NCBI GenBank assembly: GCA_023266195.1
Contig: JAHFRP010000009.1
Coordinates: 62,001 to 126,000, forward strand
Reading direction: 5' to 3'
From: Sulfuricella sp.
GTDB lineage: Bacteria > Pseudomonadota > Gammaproteobacteria > Burkholderiales > Sulfuricellaceae
Length of the DNA stretch: 64,000 nucleotides
A program made the translations under genes and the position numbers. Of the stretch, positions 9,284 through 19,554 are shown piece after piece (the stretch's first letter is position 1; every line of letters starts with the position of its first letter). The notes under the pieces were generated by a model that had not been told where the DNA came from, did not search any database, and saw only the letters and a program-made list of their open reading frames with translations.

Positions 9284-10273
9284 CTACTCGAGTGTCAGGC
9301 GCGCCACGTTTACCTTGACGTGAGGCGCCAGATCGACTGGCTGGCCGTTGTAGGTCAACCTGACATGAGCGGCGTTGCCGACCACCAGGCTGAACGGCGG
9401 GTTGCCGCGCACCAACTGCCTGCTGCCCTTCGGGTTCAGCTGGGAAAATATCCGGCCGCTTTTGTCCTTTACCTCCACCCAGGCATCGTCGTCGAACGCA
9501 AATTCGAGAATTCTGCCGCTGACATCGGCCTTGGGCGCGGGTGCAGGTGCAGGCGCCGGCGCCGAAACGGGAGGCTGCGCGGGAGCCGGCGCCGGAACTG
9601 GCTGCATGACAGGCACAGGTGCCAGAGCGGGTGCGGGGGGCGTTGGCGCTACGCTAGTCTCGTCCGGCGCGGGCAACGACAGCGGCAACCCCTCCTCTTT
9701 CGCCATCGGCTGTCCAGGCAGCGGCGCGGCGGCTTCGGCCAGAGCCGGCTGCGGCAGAGCCAGCGGCGCCTCGCTTTCGACTTTTGCGGGAACATTGCGC
9801 GAAGGCTGCGGCTGCCACTGTGAAACTTCATAGGCGCCCCAGAGCAAGAGCAGCACTGCCACGACGACGACGATGGCGAAGCGCGGCAACGGCTTGCGTG
9901 AATGATCGGAGAACGGCAGAAAGCGGTGCTTGCCGCCAAACTCAATGCGGCTGACCGGCACCACGATCGCCTGATCCTTCGGCTGCGCATCCTGGCAACT
10001 CGCCAGCAGGGGTTCAGCATCGAGCTGCAATAGCCTGGCGTAGTTGCGGATGAAACCGCGCAGAAAGGTTTTACCCGGCAGCTGGGTGTAGTCGTCCGCT
10101 TCCAACGCCTCGACCTGGCGCGTGGAAAGCCGGAGCTGGCGCGCCGCGTCCGCAATGCTGAGCCCGAGCCGCTCGCGCGTCTCGAACAGCACTCGACCGG
10201 CGCTGGATTTCGCCTCGACCTGCTGCTCCGCCCCATTATCCTGGATGTCTTCGGTCACTTGGCCCTCGCTCAT
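9284..10273 (-). CDS. rodZ: Cytoskeleton protein RodZ
   Basis: RodZ links the MreB cytoskeleton to the cell-wall elongation machinery. The 329-residue chain has a cytoplasmic HTH_25 helix-turn-helix domain (RERLGLSIADAARQLRLSTR, residues about 32-51, through FLRGFIRNYARLL). A transmembrane helix follows (FAIVVVVAVLLLLWGAYEV, about 128-146), then a long Pro/Ala-rich periplasmic linker and a C-terminal DUF4115 beta domain (DDDAWVEVKDKSGRIFSQL...). This is the canonical RodZ architecture. Its ATG overlaps the pilF stop (ATGA). Confidence 0.93.
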   Translation of the reverse strand: MSEGQVTEDIQDNGAEQQVEAKSSAGRVLFETRERLGLSIADAARQLRLSTRQVEALEADDYTQLPGKTFLRGFIRNYARLLQLDAEPLLASCQDAQPKDQAIVVPVSRIEFGGKHRFLPFSDHSRKPLPRFAIVVVVAVLLLLWGAYEVSQWQPQPSRNVPAKVESEAPLALPQPALAEAAAPLPGQPMAKEEGLPLSLPAPDETSVAPTPPAPALAPVPVMQPVPAPAPAQPPVSAPAPAPAPAPKADVSGRILEFAFDDDAWVEVKDKSGRIFSQLNPKGSRQLVRGNPPFSLVVGNAAHVRLTYNGQPVDLAPHVKVNVARLTLE

Positions 10274-11028
10274 TCATACTTGCCACTGCGTAATGCCCGG
10301 GTTTCCGGCGCATCGGGATACATCTTCCTCAACTGCAGGTCATAGCTCGCCTCGGCGTTGCGGTCGCCCAGCCTGCGCTCGATGCGCAGGCCCAGCCACA
10401 GGCTTTCCTGCGTCGGCGCGGCAACCTGGGAATAGCGATTGATGAAGTTCTTGGCCTCGTTTAGATTTCCACGCTTGAAGTTAATGTCGGCCAGGTGGAA
10501 CAGCGCCTGGGGCTGGTGCGGCTGAAGTCGGACCGACCTCAGCAGGAATTCCTCGGCATCCGCATCGTTGTTGTTCTTGCGCGCGCAAATACCGGCATTG
10601 AGATAGGGTTTTTCCGGTGTGGCGTAAAGCGGGTTTTTGAGCGCGGCCGCGAAATGCGGCATGGCTTCTTCGCTCTTGCCGCGCTGACACAAGAACCAGC
10701 CATAATTGTTATGGGTATCGGAACTGGCTGCATCCAGGCTGAGTGAGCGACGGAAGCTTTCTTCGGCCTTGGCGTCTTCGCGCAGCGCCATGTAAACCAG
10801 CCCCAGAACGTTATATGCCGGCGCATAATTCGAATCCAGGCGGACCGCCTCGTTCAGTTCCGCCAGCGCGACGCCCATCTGGTCGCGGCCGAAATAGGCG
10901 GCGCCCAGCTCGGTATGGATCTGGGCGCGTTGGCGCGCGCTGGACGGCTCTTCGTCCGCCACCGCGATGAGCGCCAGCATGCCGGCACCGGCGATCAACA
11001 GGATTGCCAGCCGCTTCAGATTTGGCAT
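10270..11028 (-). CDS. pilF: Type IV pilus biogenesis/stability protein PilF (PilW)
   Basis: PilF/PilW is a TPR protein needed for stability and assembly of type IV pili, acting with the PilQ secretin. The 252-residue chain has an N-terminal hydrophobic signal segment ([19 protein letters not shown]). Consecutive TPR repeats follow ([78 protein letters not shown]). Many family members are lipoproteins, but I see no lipobox cysteine here. It overlaps rlmN by 13 bases and rodZ by 4, forming the well-known rlmN-pilF-rodZ-ispG-hisS cluster. Confidence 0.9.
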   Translation of the reverse strand: MPNLKRLAILLIAGAGMLALIAVADEEPSSARQRAQIHTELGAAYFGRDQMGVALAELNEAVRLDSNYAPAYNVLGLVYMALREDAKAEESFRRSLSLDAASSDTHNNYGWFLCQRGKSEEAMPHFAAALKNPLYATPEKPYLNAGICARKNNNDADAEEFLLRSVRLQPHQPQALFHLADINFKRGNLNEAKNFINRYSQVAAPTQESLWLGLRIERRLGDRNAEASYDLQLRKMYPDAPETRALRSGKYE

Positions 11029-12113
11029 TTTGACGCCACCTCCTTGATATTTCCAGCCGCCCGCCGGGTTTTATCCTGCACCTTGCCCGCCAGCTGGCCG
11101 CAGGCGGCGTCGATATCGTCGCCGCGCGTCTTGCGGGTGGTGACCACGCGCCCGGCTTCGAGCAGGATCGCGCCGAACCGGCGGATGGTCTCGGCCGGCG
11201 ACCGCCGGTATTGCGAAGCCGGAAAAGGGTTGAAAGGGATCAGGTTGAACTTGCACGGCACGTCGCGCACCAGCGCAAGCAGCTCGCGCGCATGGGCGGG
11301 CGTGTCGTTGATCCCGTCCAGCATGACATATTCGAAAGTGATGTAATCGCGCGGCGCATCCACCACGTAGCGGCGGCAGGCCGCCATCAGTTCGCGCAGA
11401 GGATACTTCCGGTTGATCGGCACCAGCTCGTCGCGCAGGGCGTCGTTGGGCGCGTGCAGCGAAACCGCCAGCGCCACCGGGCACTGCTCGCGCAGCCGGT
11501 CCATGGCGGGAACGATGCCGGAAGTGCTCACCGTCACCCGCCGCTTCGACAGGCCGTAAGCGTTGTCGTCCAGCATCAGGCTGAGCGCGGACAAGGTATT
11601 GTCGTAGTTCAGCAGGGGCTCGCCCATGCCCATCAGCACCACGTTGCCGATCACTCTTTCGTTACGCGGGGTGCAACCGAGCGCCTTGTTCGCCCACCAA
11701 AGCTGGCCGATGATTTCGGCCACGCCGAGGTTGCGGTTGAAACCCTGCCGTCCGGTGGAGCAGAAGCTGCACTCCAGCGCGCAGCCCACCTGGGTGGAAA
11801 CGCACAGCGTGCCGCGCTCGTCCTCGGGAATGAACACGGTCTCGATGCCCTGGCCGGCGCCGACGTCGAGCAGCCACTTGCGTGTGCCGTCGTCGGAAAT
11901 CTGCTCCTGCATCAGGCGCGGCGGAACGATCGCCGCCAACCCGCCCAACTTCTCCCGCAGCGCCTTGGACAAATCGCTCATCCGGGAAAAATCGCTTTCC
12001 CCGAACTGATGCATCCAGCGCAGCAGCTGCTTGGCGCGGAACGGCTTCTCACCGTTTTCCGCGAAAAAGGCAGTCAGCTTTTCCTGATCGAAATCGAGCA
12101 GGTTAACGTTCAT
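11016..12113 (-). CDS. rlmN: Dual-specificity rRNA/tRNA adenine-C2 methyltransferase RlmN
   Basis: RlmN is a radical SAM enzyme that methylates C2 of A2503 in 23S rRNA and A37 in some tRNAs. The radical SAM cluster motif CALECSFCS is followed by [10 protein letters not shown], and the second catalytic cysteine lies near the C-terminus ([12 protein letters not shown]). I place the start at the ATG at 12111-12113 ([17 protein letters not shown]), giving 365 residues. The upstream extension of the frame ([17 protein letters not shown]) is translated repeat DNA and not typical of the family. Ndk lies upstream in the same direction. Confidence 0.96.
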   Translation of the reverse strand: MNVNLLDFDQEKLTAFFAENGEKPFRAKQLLRWMHQFGESDFSRMSDLSKALREKLGGLAAIVPPRLMQEQISDDGTRKWLLDVGAGQGIETVFIPEDERGTLCVSTQVGCALECSFCSTGRQGFNRNLGVAEIIGQLWWANKALGCTPRNERVIGNVVLMGMGEPLLNYDNTLSALSLMLDDNAYGLSKRRVTVSTSGIVPAMDRLREQCPVALAVSLHAPNDALRDELVPINRKYPLRELMAACRRYVVDAPRDYITFEYVMLDGINDTPAHARELLALVRDVPCKFNLIPFNPFPASQYRRSPAETIRRFGAILLEAGRVVTTRKTRGDDIDAACGQLAGKVQDKTRRAAGNIKEVASKCQI

Positions 12114-12133
12114 GGCGCGCCCTCTGCCCCGCC

Positions 12134-12153
12134 CTCTCCCGTGAACGGGAGAG
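12134..12153. repeat. CTCTCCCG-type palindrome between ndk and rlmN
   Basis: CTCTCCCGTGAACGGGAGAG is a hairpin with an 8-base stem. It is a short member of the CTCTCCCG family also seen at 27765-27837 and, translated, at 55997-56083. It sits in the ndk-rlmN gap and falls inside the falsely extended upstream frame of rlmN. Confidence 0.65.
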
Positions 12154-12189
12154 AGAGAAAACATTGGAAGCGCTTGTTTCTATTTGTCA

Positions 12190-12615
12190 TTAACGGGAAT
12201 AGACATCCATCGACGGGAAGAAATAGGCCACTTCGATCTTGGCGTTTTCCAGGCTGTCGGAACCGTGCACCGCATTGGCGTCGATGCTCTCGGCGAAGTC
12301 GGCGCGGATGGTGCCCGGCTCGGCCTTTTTCGGGTCGGTGGCACCCATCAGCTCGCGGTTCTTGGCAACGGCGTTTTCGCCTTCCAGCGCCTGCACCATC
12401 ACCGGGCCGGACATCATGAAATCGACCAGATCCTTGAAGAACGGGCGCTCGCGGTGCACGGCATAGAAACCTTCGGCTTCGGTGCGCGACAGATGCACCA
12501 TGCGGGAGGCCACGATTTTCAGGCCATTGGATTCGAAGCGGGAATAAATCTTGCCGATCACGTTCTTCGCCACGGCGTCGGGTTTGATGATCGAGAGAGT
12601 GCGTTCAACAGCCAT
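12190..12615 (-). CDS. ndk: Nucleoside diphosphate kinase
   Basis: Ndk transfers the gamma phosphate between nucleoside triphosphates and diphosphates. The 141-residue chain starts [15 protein letters not shown], has the substrate-binding Lys in IKPDAV, and carries the active-site histidine in NAVHGSDS at about residue 117. I use the ATG at 12613-12615, preceded by GGAGAT; the longer upstream frame has no family similarity. Length and start match the family. It heads the rlmN-pilF-rodZ-ispG-hisS transcription unit. Confidence 0.98.
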   Translation of the reverse strand: MAVERTLSIIKPDAVAKNVIGKIYSRFESNGLKIVASRMVHLSRTEAEGFYAVHRERPFFKDLVDFMMSGPVMVQALEGENAVAKNRELMGATDPKKAEPGTIRADFAESIDANAVHGSDSLENAKIEVAYFFPSMDVYSR

Positions 12616-12776
12616 TCGTAAATCTCCAATTTTGAGTTGCGTAAAAACGCGTAAAAGTACCACATTTAGCACATTAAATAAACGTCTTATGCGGCGCCCG
12701 AGCGGCGTTGTTGCGGCCCGGAATATCGTGCTACCATGCAACGCAGCCGGATTTCGAAAACAAAAAGGACAACGCC

Positions 12777-13496
12777 ATGCCGGAGCAACCTGCCCCCGAC
12801 GAACAAACCGAAATCAAGAAGCGCGCCATCCGCCGCGTCATCGCGGCCTCCGTGCTGGTGGCCGCGGCCATCGCCGCCCTCACCGTGCTGACCCGCTACA
12901 AGCCGGAAATCCCCGCCACCCGAACCACCGCGCCGAACACCGAGATTGCCCCCGCCCTACCGGCCGCGCCCTCCGAGGAAATGGCCGCGCCGCCGACCAC
13001 CCCGCCCGAACCGGAAGCCCAGCCCGCCACACCGCCGCCTCCGCCGCCCGAAGTCGTCAATACGCCAACCGCAGCGACGTCTTCCGCCCCGGCAATGAAA
13101 GCCGCCAAGCCGATGCCCGTCAGACCCGGCTCGGAGGCCGAAGTTTCCGCCCGCCCGGCACCGGCGAAACCGGCCGCTGTTCCCGCACCCGCCGCCCTGG
13201 CAACGCCGCCCGCAAAGCAGCAGCCGGTCCCACCCGCGCCTGCCGAAAAAGCGCCGCAGCCTTCGCCCAGAGTCCCGGAACCGACGGTTACCAAGGGATA
13301 CAGCGTGCAGCTGGGTGTTTTTTCCAACCCGGCCAACGCCATCCAGCTGCAGGAAAAACTGGCGCAGAACGGCATCAAGTCCTACACCGAAACCAAGCTC
13401 AACGTCGGCCCGTTCCAGAGCAAGGCCGAAGCCGAGCAGGCGATGGCGAAGATACGTGCGCTGGGAATTGGCGCGGTGGTGGTGCCGGCACGGTAG
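12777..13496 (+). CDS. SPOR-domain membrane protein
   Basis: The 239-residue chain has a short cytoplasmic start and a single transmembrane helix ([18 protein letters not shown], residues about 22-39). A long Pro/Ala/Glu-rich linker leads to a C-terminal SPOR domain ([20 protein letters not shown] ... [20 protein letters not shown]). SPOR domains bind peptidoglycan stripped of stem peptides at the division site, so this is a candidate division-associated envelope protein of the FtsN/DedD type. The start at 12777 has an AAAAGGAC ribosome binding site and fits the domain order; an upstream extension in the same frame is not supported. It is divergent from ndk. Confidence 0.85.
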   Translation: MPEQPAPDEQTEIKKRAIRRVIAASVLVAAAIAALTVLTRYKPEIPATRTTAPNTEIAPALPAAPSEEMAAPPTTPPEPEAQPATPPPPPPEVVNTPTAATSSAPAMKAAKPMPVRPGSEAEVSARPAPAKPAAVPAPAALATPPAKQQPVPPAPAEKAPQPSPRVPEPTVTKGYSVQLGVFSNPANAIQLQEKLAQNGIKSYTETKLNVGPFQSKAEAEQAMAKIRALGIGAVVVPAR

Positions 13497-13524
13497 TCTG
13501 CATGACCCTCCGCACCGATTTCCT

Positions 13525-13575
13525 GTAGAGCGTGGCTTGCTCGCGACTAACGCTTATCGCGAGCAAGCTTGCTAC
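13525..13575. terminator. Hairpin between convergent SPOR gene and tilS
   Basis: GTAGAGCGTGGCTTGCTCGC and the following bases pair with TCGCGAGCAAGCTTGCTAC across a loop of about ten bases. It lies between the ends of the convergent SPOR gene and tilS, where a bidirectional terminator would be expected. No T-run follows the stem, so it may equally be a dispersed palindromic repeat. Confidence 0.5.
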
Positions 13576-15011
13576 CCTCCGTTGGATTCAGCATCGCCGT
13601 CTACTGCCTTGAATTCCACAACGATCCCGTTTTCCTCCTCGCCGGCCTGGTATTCGCAGGCCGTCCCGATGCCCGGCACGAACACCAGTTCATCGCCGCT
13701 GAACAGGAGCGGCAGCCGCTGCCGTTGCCACGACGGAATTCCGGCTTCCTGCAACAGATTCTTCAGGCTGCGGCTGGGGCGGCGGCAATCCGGCCGCAGC
13801 CGCTCGCCGCCGCGGCGCTGCCTGACCGTGACCGGCGCCGCGGTCAATTTGGCAAGGCCCACCCCCCGCCCCATCACCCGTTCGAATATCAATGCGCCGC
13901 CGAAGTCCGGCAAATCCAGCCGATCCTGCAGCGACCAGGTCAGTGCCGTATCGGGCTGCGGTTCGGCGCGCTTTTTTTCGATATACGCTTCGCCGCGATA
14001 GCGCCGAACGACGGCGTCAGCCTGACTGACGGCGATCTGCGCGTCGTCGCGGGAACTGCGCAACTGTTGCAGGATATTTTCCAGACGCCCCGACGAAGGC
14101 ATGGGTACGCCCCGTTCCGCCAGCCACCAGCGCAGCAGGTTTTTCGCGCGCGGCTCGGACAAGCCGCGCAACGCGTCTACCTTCAGCCTGCCGCCGGCCA
14201 ATGCCGCCGCGCCGTCCAGCCGCGCCAGATCGTCCATCAATTGCGCGCTCTCCGCCAGATTTCGGCTGGTGCGGGCAAAGGTTTCGCGGTAGCCGGGAAA
14301 GCGTTTTTCCAACAGCGGCAGCACCCGGTGGCGCAAATAGTTGCGGTCGAAAGCGATGTCGGCATTGCTTTCGTCGTCCACCCATTCGAGGCCGCGCCAG
14401 GCGGCATAGCCGAGGATGGTGCGGCGCGGAACGTCGAGCAGGGGCCTGATGTAGGTCGGTTCAAGCAAAGCGGAACCGACATTTCCTTCACAAAAAGCCG
14501 GTTCCGGCCCATGGCCTTGAATCGACCTACCCGGCCGCATGTCCACTTCCGCCATCGCGCTCAGGCCCTTCGCGCCCGCACCGCGCAGCAGTTGCAGCAA
14601 CAGGGTTTCCGCCTGATCGTCGAGATGCTGGGCAAGCACGACGAAATCGGCCGTCTGCGCGGCCAGCGCGCGGTAGCGGGCGGCGCGCGCCGACGCTTCC
14701 AGGCTTGCGCCCGGCTGGTGCGCGATATCGACCTCGACGGCTGAGAAAGGAACTTCAAGCCCGGCGCAAAGGCGGGCGCAGAACTCGGCCCACCGGCCGG
14801 CATGCGGGCTGATCCGGTGGTTGACGTGTAAAGCGGAAAGGGTGAAATGGAGCGATGCGCGCAGTTGCGCCAGGATGTCGAGCAGCGCCACGGAATCCGC
14901 GCCGCCGCTCAAGGCCAACACCAAGTGCCGGCCGGAGACGTGCCACTCTTTTAGCTTGTTTTCGACATGCCCGGCGAGATCAGCGGGCGGCAGTTTCTTT
15001 GAACTTGCCAT
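13572..15011 (-). CDS. tilS: tRNA(Ile)-lysidine synthase
   Basis: TilS modifies C34 of the CAU-anticodon tRNA-Ile to lysidine, so that it reads AUA. The 479-residue chain carries the PP-loop ATP pyrophosphatase motif [13 protein letters not shown] (residues about 32-44), the VNHRISP segment and the C-terminal TilS domains ([31 protein letters not shown]). It is longer than the E. coli enzyme; an unusual stretch around residues 150-180 ([20 protein letters not shown]) looks like an insertion. Its first codons overlap the accA 3-prime end by 32 bases, indicating co-transcription with accA. Confidence 0.95.
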   Translation of the reverse strand: MASSKKLPPADLAGHVENKLKEWHVSGRHLVLALSGGADSVALLDILAQLRASLHFTLSALHVNHRISPHAGRWAEFCARLCAGLEVPFSAVEVDIAHQPGASLEASARAARYRALAAQTADFVVLAQHLDDQAETLLLQLLRGAGAKGLSAMAEVDMRPGRSIQGHGPEPAFCEGNVGSALLEPTYIRPLLDVPRRTILGYAAWRGLEWVDDESNADIAFDRNYLRHRVLPLLEKRFPGYRETFARTSRNLAESAQLMDDLARLDGAAALAGGRLKVDALRGLSEPRAKNLLRWWLAERGVPMPSSGRLENILQQLRSSRDDAQIAVSQADAVVRRYRGEAYIEKKRAEPQPDTALTWSLQDRLDLPDFGGALIFERVMGRGVGLAKLTAAPVTVRQRRGGERLRPDCRRPSRSLKNLLQEAGIPSWQRQRLPLLFSGDELVFVPGIGTACEYQAGEEENGIVVEFKAVDGDAESNGG

Positions 15012-15948
15012 AGCCCATCAGGCGCTCGAAACGCTTTTCGAGCAGCTCGTCCGTCGACAGATCCTGGAGCTGGCGCAGGCTTTCCTGCAATGCCTTCTTC
15101 AAATTCTGCATGACGACCTCGGGGTCCCGGTGCGCGCCGCCGAGCGGCTCGCTCACGATCTTGTCGATCAGGCCCAGGGTTTTCAGGCGGGTGGCGGTGA
15201 TGCCCAGCGTTTCGGCGGCTTCGGGCGCCTTGTCCGCGCTTTTCCACAAAATCGAGGCGCAGCCTTCGGGCGAAATCACCGAGTAGCTGGAATATTGCAG
15301 CATCAGCATGACATCGCCGACGCCGACGGCCAGCGCGCCGCCCGAGCCGCCCTCGCCGATGATGGTGCAGACGATCGGCGTCTTGAGTTCGGACATGACA
15401 TACAGGTTGCGCGCGATCGCTTCCGACTGGCCGCGCTCTTCCGCGCCGATGCCGGGATAGGCGCCGGGGGTGTCGATGAAGGTCATGATCGGAATACCGA
15501 ACTTCTCGGCCTGGCGCATCAGGCGCAGCGCCTTGCGGTAGCCTTCCGGGCGCGGCATGCCGAAATTACGATAAATTTTTTCCTTGGTGTCCTTGCCCTT
15601 CTGGTGGCCGATCACCATCACCGGCTGGCCGTTGAAGCGCGCCAGCCCGGCCACGATGGCGGGATCGTCGGAGAAGGCGCGGTCGCCGTGCAATTCCTCG
15701 AAATCGGTGAACAGAGCCTGGATGTAGTCGAGCGTATAGGGACGCTGCGGGTGCCGCGAAACCTGGGAAACCTGCCAAGACGAGAGCTTGGCGTAAATAT
15801 CCTTGGTCAGGGTCTGGTTCTTCTTCTGCAGCCGGCCGATTTCTTCGGAGATGTCCACCGCCGAGTCGTCCTGCACGAAGCGGAGCTCTTCGATCTTGCC
15901 CTCAAGTTCGGCGATAGGCTGTTCAAAATCCAGAAAAGTGGTCTTCAT
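14980..15948 (-). CDS. accA: Acetyl-CoA carboxylase carboxyltransferase subunit alpha
   Basis: AccA is half of the carboxyltransferase that makes malonyl-CoA for fatty acid synthesis. From the ATG at 15946-15948 the chain is 322 residues ([20 protein letters not shown]), with family blocks [57 protein letters not shown] and [15 protein letters not shown]. The in-frame region upstream of this ATG has no family similarity and is left out. Spacing and overlap with tilS are typical of betaproteobacteria. Confidence 0.98.
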   Translation of the reverse strand: MKTTFLDFEQPIAELEGKIEELRFVQDDSAVDISEEIGRLQKKNQTLTKDIYAKLSSWQVSQVSRHPQRPYTLDYIQALFTDFEELHGDRAFSDDPAIVAGLARFNGQPVMVIGHQKGKDTKEKIYRNFGMPRPEGYRKALRLMRQAEKFGIPIMTFIDTPGAYPGIGAEERGQSEAIARNLYVMSELKTPIVCTIIGEGGSGGALAVGVGDVMLMLQYSSYSVISPEGCASILWKSADKAPEAAETLGITATRLKTLGLIDKIVSEPLGGAHRDPEVVMQNLKKALQESLRQLQDLSTDELLEKRFERLMGYGKFKETAAR

Positions 15949-16316
15949 AGATGGCCGTGTTCCGTGTTTTTCGACAGCCGTTATGATACACAACCGGGGC
16001 GAGGGGCGATAGGCGGGATCGCCGTTTGAGTCGCGACAGGGATTCCAGCCGTCATGGATCGGGGTTTCCGTGAACGCATCGGCGAAAGGTGGTTTTACCC
16101 CTTTTATTGACGCCACCGGGCGCTCTATGTGGCATTATTCGGGATAGGAAGAAGCCTCACGGCCCCTCCCTCCCAGGAACAAGAATAGTATCGAAGAATA
16201 GCGAAGAATAGGGAGCGATAACCGTGGTCTGTCCCTCATGGCACAAGTTTCTCTTCAACAAACGGTTCAGATCGTGGCTTCGCACGATCTAATCTTAATC
16301 GTTGGGCCGATAGAGA
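15949..16316. other. Gene-free gap with a short hairpin
   Basis: No gene is seen in this gap. It should hold the accA promoter on the minus strand. A tandem-like run of GAATAG/GAAGAATAG words occurs at about 16183-16213. A perfect 8-base hairpin (AGATCGTG, loop GCTTCG, CACGATCT) lies at 16269-16290, just downstream of the endolysin gene, and may end its transcription, although no T-run follows. Confidence 0.5.
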
Positions 16317-16958
16317 TTACATCCAAACAGCTTTTGTTCTTCTGGCCCATTCCGTTCGTTCTGCAAGTCCAATGAGGCCCCCATTGACTGCACGAGTAAT
16401 TGCCCTAATATTATCTTGGTCTGCAAAAGCGTTACATCCTTTGGCAACCCATTCTGATACTGCAACTTGCAAACACCACCGGGCACTAATTACTTCGTCG
16501 GGACTTTCTACAAAATCAGGTGCGTTTGGAAAGTCATTGCGGATAATCTTAGTGGCTTCATCGTAGCTCTCTTTCCCAGTCAGTTGAAGCAAACCACGAC
16601 CTCTGTAGGTGAACCCATCGTTCTGGGCAACATTGCCCATTCGGCCGCCATATACTTCGTTGGCAAGTTTTTGCGGGTTGTGAGCGTATTCAAGCGGATC
16701 TAGTTGCCCTTGGGGTTGAAACCGGCTTGGCCATACCTTCGGCAGTCTCTCTGCGCTATAGTTGAGGTTTTCAAACTGTATCGTTAGGCCGCCAGATTCA
16801 TGGAGAATCTGAGCCATGAAATGTGCCACTCGCAGCCCCGTGGTAGATATTCCGCTATTGTCGAAAATATCTTGTCCGTTCTGAAACGCCTCACGATAGC
16901 TTGATCGCACATTCGGCGCGAGATGAAGGATTTGGTCAATCGTAATGATTAGTCCCAT
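16317..16958 (-). CDS. GH19 chitinase-like endolysin
   Basis: The 213-residue product resembles glycoside hydrolase family 19 enzymes that phages use as peptidoglycan-degrading endolysins. The catalytic-glutamate strand is MAQILHESGGL (about residues 48-58); the YRGRGLLQLTGKESY block at about 118-132 is diagnostic. It has no signal peptide, so it would need a holin, which the next gene upstream provides. The ATG has a GGGAGA ribosome binding site. Base composition is visibly richer in A and T than the flanking accA and recJ, which argues for transfer from a phage. Confidence 0.88.
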   Translation of the reverse strand: MGLIITIDQILHLAPNVRSSYREAFQNGQDIFDNSGISTTGLRVAHFMAQILHESGGLTIQFENLNYSAERLPKVWPSRFQPQGQLDPLEYAHNPQKLANEVYGGRMGNVAQNDGFTYRGRGLLQLTGKESYDEATKIIRNDFPNAPDFVESPDEVISARWCLQVAVSEWVAKGCNAFADQDNIRAITRAVNGGLIGLAERTEWARRTKAVWM

Positions 16959-17012
16959 ATCGTAAATCTCCCAGAGGAAGTGATGGTAAACACGTTATTC
17001 AGTGTTAAGTGG

Positions 17013-17450
17013 TCAAGCACGAGGCTGAGAAGAAACGCCTTTGACCTTTTCGTATGTGCGCATTGCTCCTAGACCAAGCATCCCATAAAGAATGGGCTGT
17101 ATCTCAGCGAAGTCGAGTTTCGCAAGACGGGTTGGATCAATGGGGTGACCAAATATATTCGAAATCATTACCACGACTGGCTGTAATACATACGTCCATG
17201 CAAATGCCGACCCGCAGACCCAGCCAATAAACGGGCGCCACCCCGCGATAAATACGCTGTTGCTTGCTGCTTCCTGCTTGTTAACTTCATTTTGGGCTTT
17301 GGCGTTTTCCCACTGCTCTTCCATATCTTTAAGCGCGCCTTGTAACTGAGCTTGTGCAAGCGCCGCCTTGGCTTTTTCGGCTTCTGTCTTATCTGGCCAA
17401 ATCTTATCAATGCCAGTCTTAATAAGATCAATCACACTATCCCAAGGCAT
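17013..17450 (-). CDS. Putative phage holin (three-helix type)
   Basis: From the ATG at 17448-17450 the product is 145 residues. A charged, coiled-coil-like N-terminal half (KTEAEKAKAALAQAQLQGAL ... NEVNKQEAASN) is followed by hydrophobic segments (WRPFIGWVCGSAFAWTYVLQ; VVVMISNIFG; LYGMLGLGAMRTYEK). The order, with FIAGWRPFIGWVCG, matches the 3TM phage holin family. A longer frame back to a TTG at 17510 exists, but the ATG with GAGTGGA upstream looks better. It precedes the GH19 endolysin by 54 bases, forming a two-gene lysis cassette with no other phage gene nearby. Confidence 0.8.
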   Translation of the reverse strand: MPWDSVIDLIKTGIDKIWPDKTEAEKAKAALAQAQLQGALKDMEEQWENAKAQNEVNKQEAASNSVFIAGWRPFIGWVCGSAFAWTYVLQPVVVMISNIFGHPIDPTRLAKLDFAEIQPILYGMLGLGAMRTYEKVKGVSSQPRA

Positions 17451-17831
17451 AATTCCACTCACGATTCTCTCCCTAGTTGGAAAGTTTGGATAGGAAACAA
17501 AGAGGCCCAATGTAAAATCGATTTAAAAAATGAAATGTCATCTGGAAATCTACGCCGCATAATCTGTGCTGTCAATTTGATCGAAATGATTTATTTGTAA
17601 TATGCCAAACAAAGGTGGCCACTGAATTCTGCAAACGCGGCATTGCCAAAACTCGGTCTTATGGATGATGTCCGTTTCCGCCTTCGCGTCAAGCGTCATA
17701 CAAATCAGGTCGGAGCCGATATTCCTACTCCTCAAGCGAAAGCCGCCCCCACCCTCACCTGCCCAATCCCCCCGGCTCGACGCGATAGCGCTATCCTGGG
17801 CCACCCTCCATTCCGCGATATAATCCCCTCC
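17451..17831. other. AT-rich gene-free gap between lysis cassette and recJ
   Basis: No gene is supported here. The half next to the holin (17500-17620) is AT-rich, like the lysis genes, and may contain their promoter and the boundary of the transferred piece. The half next to recJ regains the usual GC content, and the recJ reading frame runs open through it without family similarity. Confidence 0.5.
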
Positions 17832-19523
17832 ATGCCCAACATTTCCTCTCGTCCCTACTCGCCCGCCGACGCCGACCGGCTTGCCGCCGCCGGCCTGCAT
17901 CCGGTGCTGGCCCGCGTCTATGCGGCGCGGGGTATCGCCGACGTGCGCCAGCTCGAACATGAGCTGGGTGCCCTGCTGCCTCTTTCGTCGCTGAAGAATG
18001 CCGCCGGAATGGCCGCTCTGCTGGCGGACGCCGTCGCCGCCGGCAAGCGCCTGCTGGTCGTCGCCGATTACGACTCCGACGGCGCCACGGCCTGCGCGGT
18101 GGCGGTCCGCGCGCTGCGCGAATTCGGCGCCAGCGTCGATTACCTGGTGCCCAACCGCTTCGAATACGGTTATGGCCTGACGCCGGAAATCGTTTGCCTT
18201 GCGGCGGAACAGAAGCCCGACATCCTGCTCACCGTGGACAACGGCATCAGCAGCGTGGCCGGCGTCGAGGAGGCACACCGGCGCGGCATGGAGGTGCTGG
18301 TTACCGACCACCACCTGCCCGGCGACGAGCTGCCCGCGGCCGCCTCGATCGTCAACCCGAACCAGCCGGGCTGCGCCTTTCCCAGCAAGAACCTGGCCGG
18401 CGTCGGCGTGATTTTCTACGTGATGCTGGCGCTGCGCGCCGAACTGCGCGAGCGCGGCGCATTCGGCGCCAAACCCGAACCCAATCTGGCCAGACTGCTC
18501 GATCTGGTCGCGCTCGGCACCGTCGCCGACGTGGTCAGGCTCGACGACAACAACCGCATCCTGGTGCAGCAGGGCCTGAAACGCATCCGCAGCGGACGCG
18601 CCTGCCCCGGCATCAATGCCCTGCTGCGGGTGGCGGGCCGCAAGGCCGAAAAAGCATCGACCTACGACCTCGGCTTCGTCGTCGGGCCGCGCCTCAACGC
18701 CGCCGGCCGGCTCGACGACATGGCGCTGGGCATCGAATGCCTGCTTGCCGACAACGACGAACACGCGTTCGCCATCGCGCAGCAGCTCGACACCCTCAAC
18801 CGCGAACGGCGCGAAATCGAGGCCGGCATGCAGGATCAGGCGCTCGCCGCGCTGGAGCGGGTCGAGGTGAGCGAAAGCTACGCGCTCAGCCTATACGACC
18901 CCGACTGGCACCAGGGCGTCATCGGCATCCTTGCCTCCCGCCTCAAGGACAAATACCACCGCCCGGTAATCGCCTTCGCCCGCGGCAACGAAGGCGAACT
19001 GAAAGGCTCCGGCCGCTCGATCGGCGGCCTGCACCTGCGCGATGCGCTGGACCGGGTGGCCAAGCGCGAACCCCACCTGCTGCAAAAGTTCGGCGGCCAC
19101 GCCTTCGCCGCCGGGCTGACCATCCGGGAAGCGCACTTCGACGAATTTTCCGCCATTTTCGAGGAAATCGCCCGCTCGCTGCTGAGCCCGGGCGATCTGG
19201 AGCGCGTCATCGAAAACGACGGCAGCCTGGGCGCGGCCGAGATGAACCTGGATCTGGCTCGCGCGCTGGCGGCGCAGGTATGGGGGCAGGGTTTCCCGCA
19301 GCCGGCGTTCCACGAAACCTTCACCGTCGAAAACCAGCGCGTGGTCGGCGAAAAGCACCTGCGGCTCAGGCTGGGCAAAGCCGGCCGGGTTTTCGACGGC
19401 ATCCTGTTCTTCCACCACGAACCGCTGCCGGAGCGGATCAGCGCGGTCTACCGCCTGGACGTGAACGAATACAACGGCTCGCAAAGCCTGCAATTGATGA
19501 TCGAGTATTGGGAAAGTGTATAA
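17832..19523 (+). CDS. recJ: Single-stranded-DNA-specific exonuclease RecJ
   Basis: RecJ degrades single-stranded DNA 5-prime to 3-prime in RecF-pathway recombination and in mismatch and base-excision repair. From the ATG at 17832 the chain is 563 residues. The DHH phosphoesterase motifs are clear: VADYDSDGATACAVAVRAL (motif I, about residues 77-95), TVDNGISS and VTDHHLPGDELP (DHH). The DHHA1 part carries GSGRSIGGLHLRDAL and KFGGHAFAAGL. The upstream extension of the frame is intergenic. prfB begins 31 bases downstream, the usual betaproteobacterial neighbour. Confidence 0.96.
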   Translation: MPNISSRPYSPADADRLAAAGLHPVLARVYAARGIADVRQLEHELGALLPLSSLKNAAGMAALLADAVAAGKRLLVVADYDSDGATACAVAVRALREFGASVDYLVPNRFEYGYGLTPEIVCLAAEQKPDILLTVDNGISSVAGVEEAHRRGMEVLVTDHHLPGDELPAAASIVNPNQPGCAFPSKNLAGVGVIFYVMLALRAELRERGAFGAKPEPNLARLLDLVALGTVADVVRLDDNNRILVQQGLKRIRSGRACPGINALLRVAGRKAEKASTYDLGFVVGPRLNAAGRLDDMALGIECLLADNDEHAFAIAQQLDTLNRERREIEAGMQDQALAALERVEVSESYALSLYDPDWHQGVIGILASRLKDKYHRPVIAFARGNEGELKGSGRSIGGLHLRDALDRVAKREPHLLQKFGGHAFAAGLTIREAHFDEFSAIFEEIARSLLSPGDLERVIENDGSLGAAEMNLDLARALAAQVWGQGFPQPAFHETFTVENQRVVGEKHLRLRLGKAGRVFDGILFFHHEPLPERISAVYRLDVNEYNGSQSLQLMIEYWESV

Positions 19524-19554
19524 TTCGCGGTTTTACCGATTAAAGCCACGAATC

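Noticed and set aside
12114-12164. N-terminal extension of RlmN ([17 protein letters not shown])
   Set aside because: It is translated palindromic repeat DNA, and the family begins at MNVNLLDF.
17451-17510. TTG-started longer holin
   Set aside because: The inner ATG has a better ribosome binding site and the extra 20 residues add nothing typical of the family.
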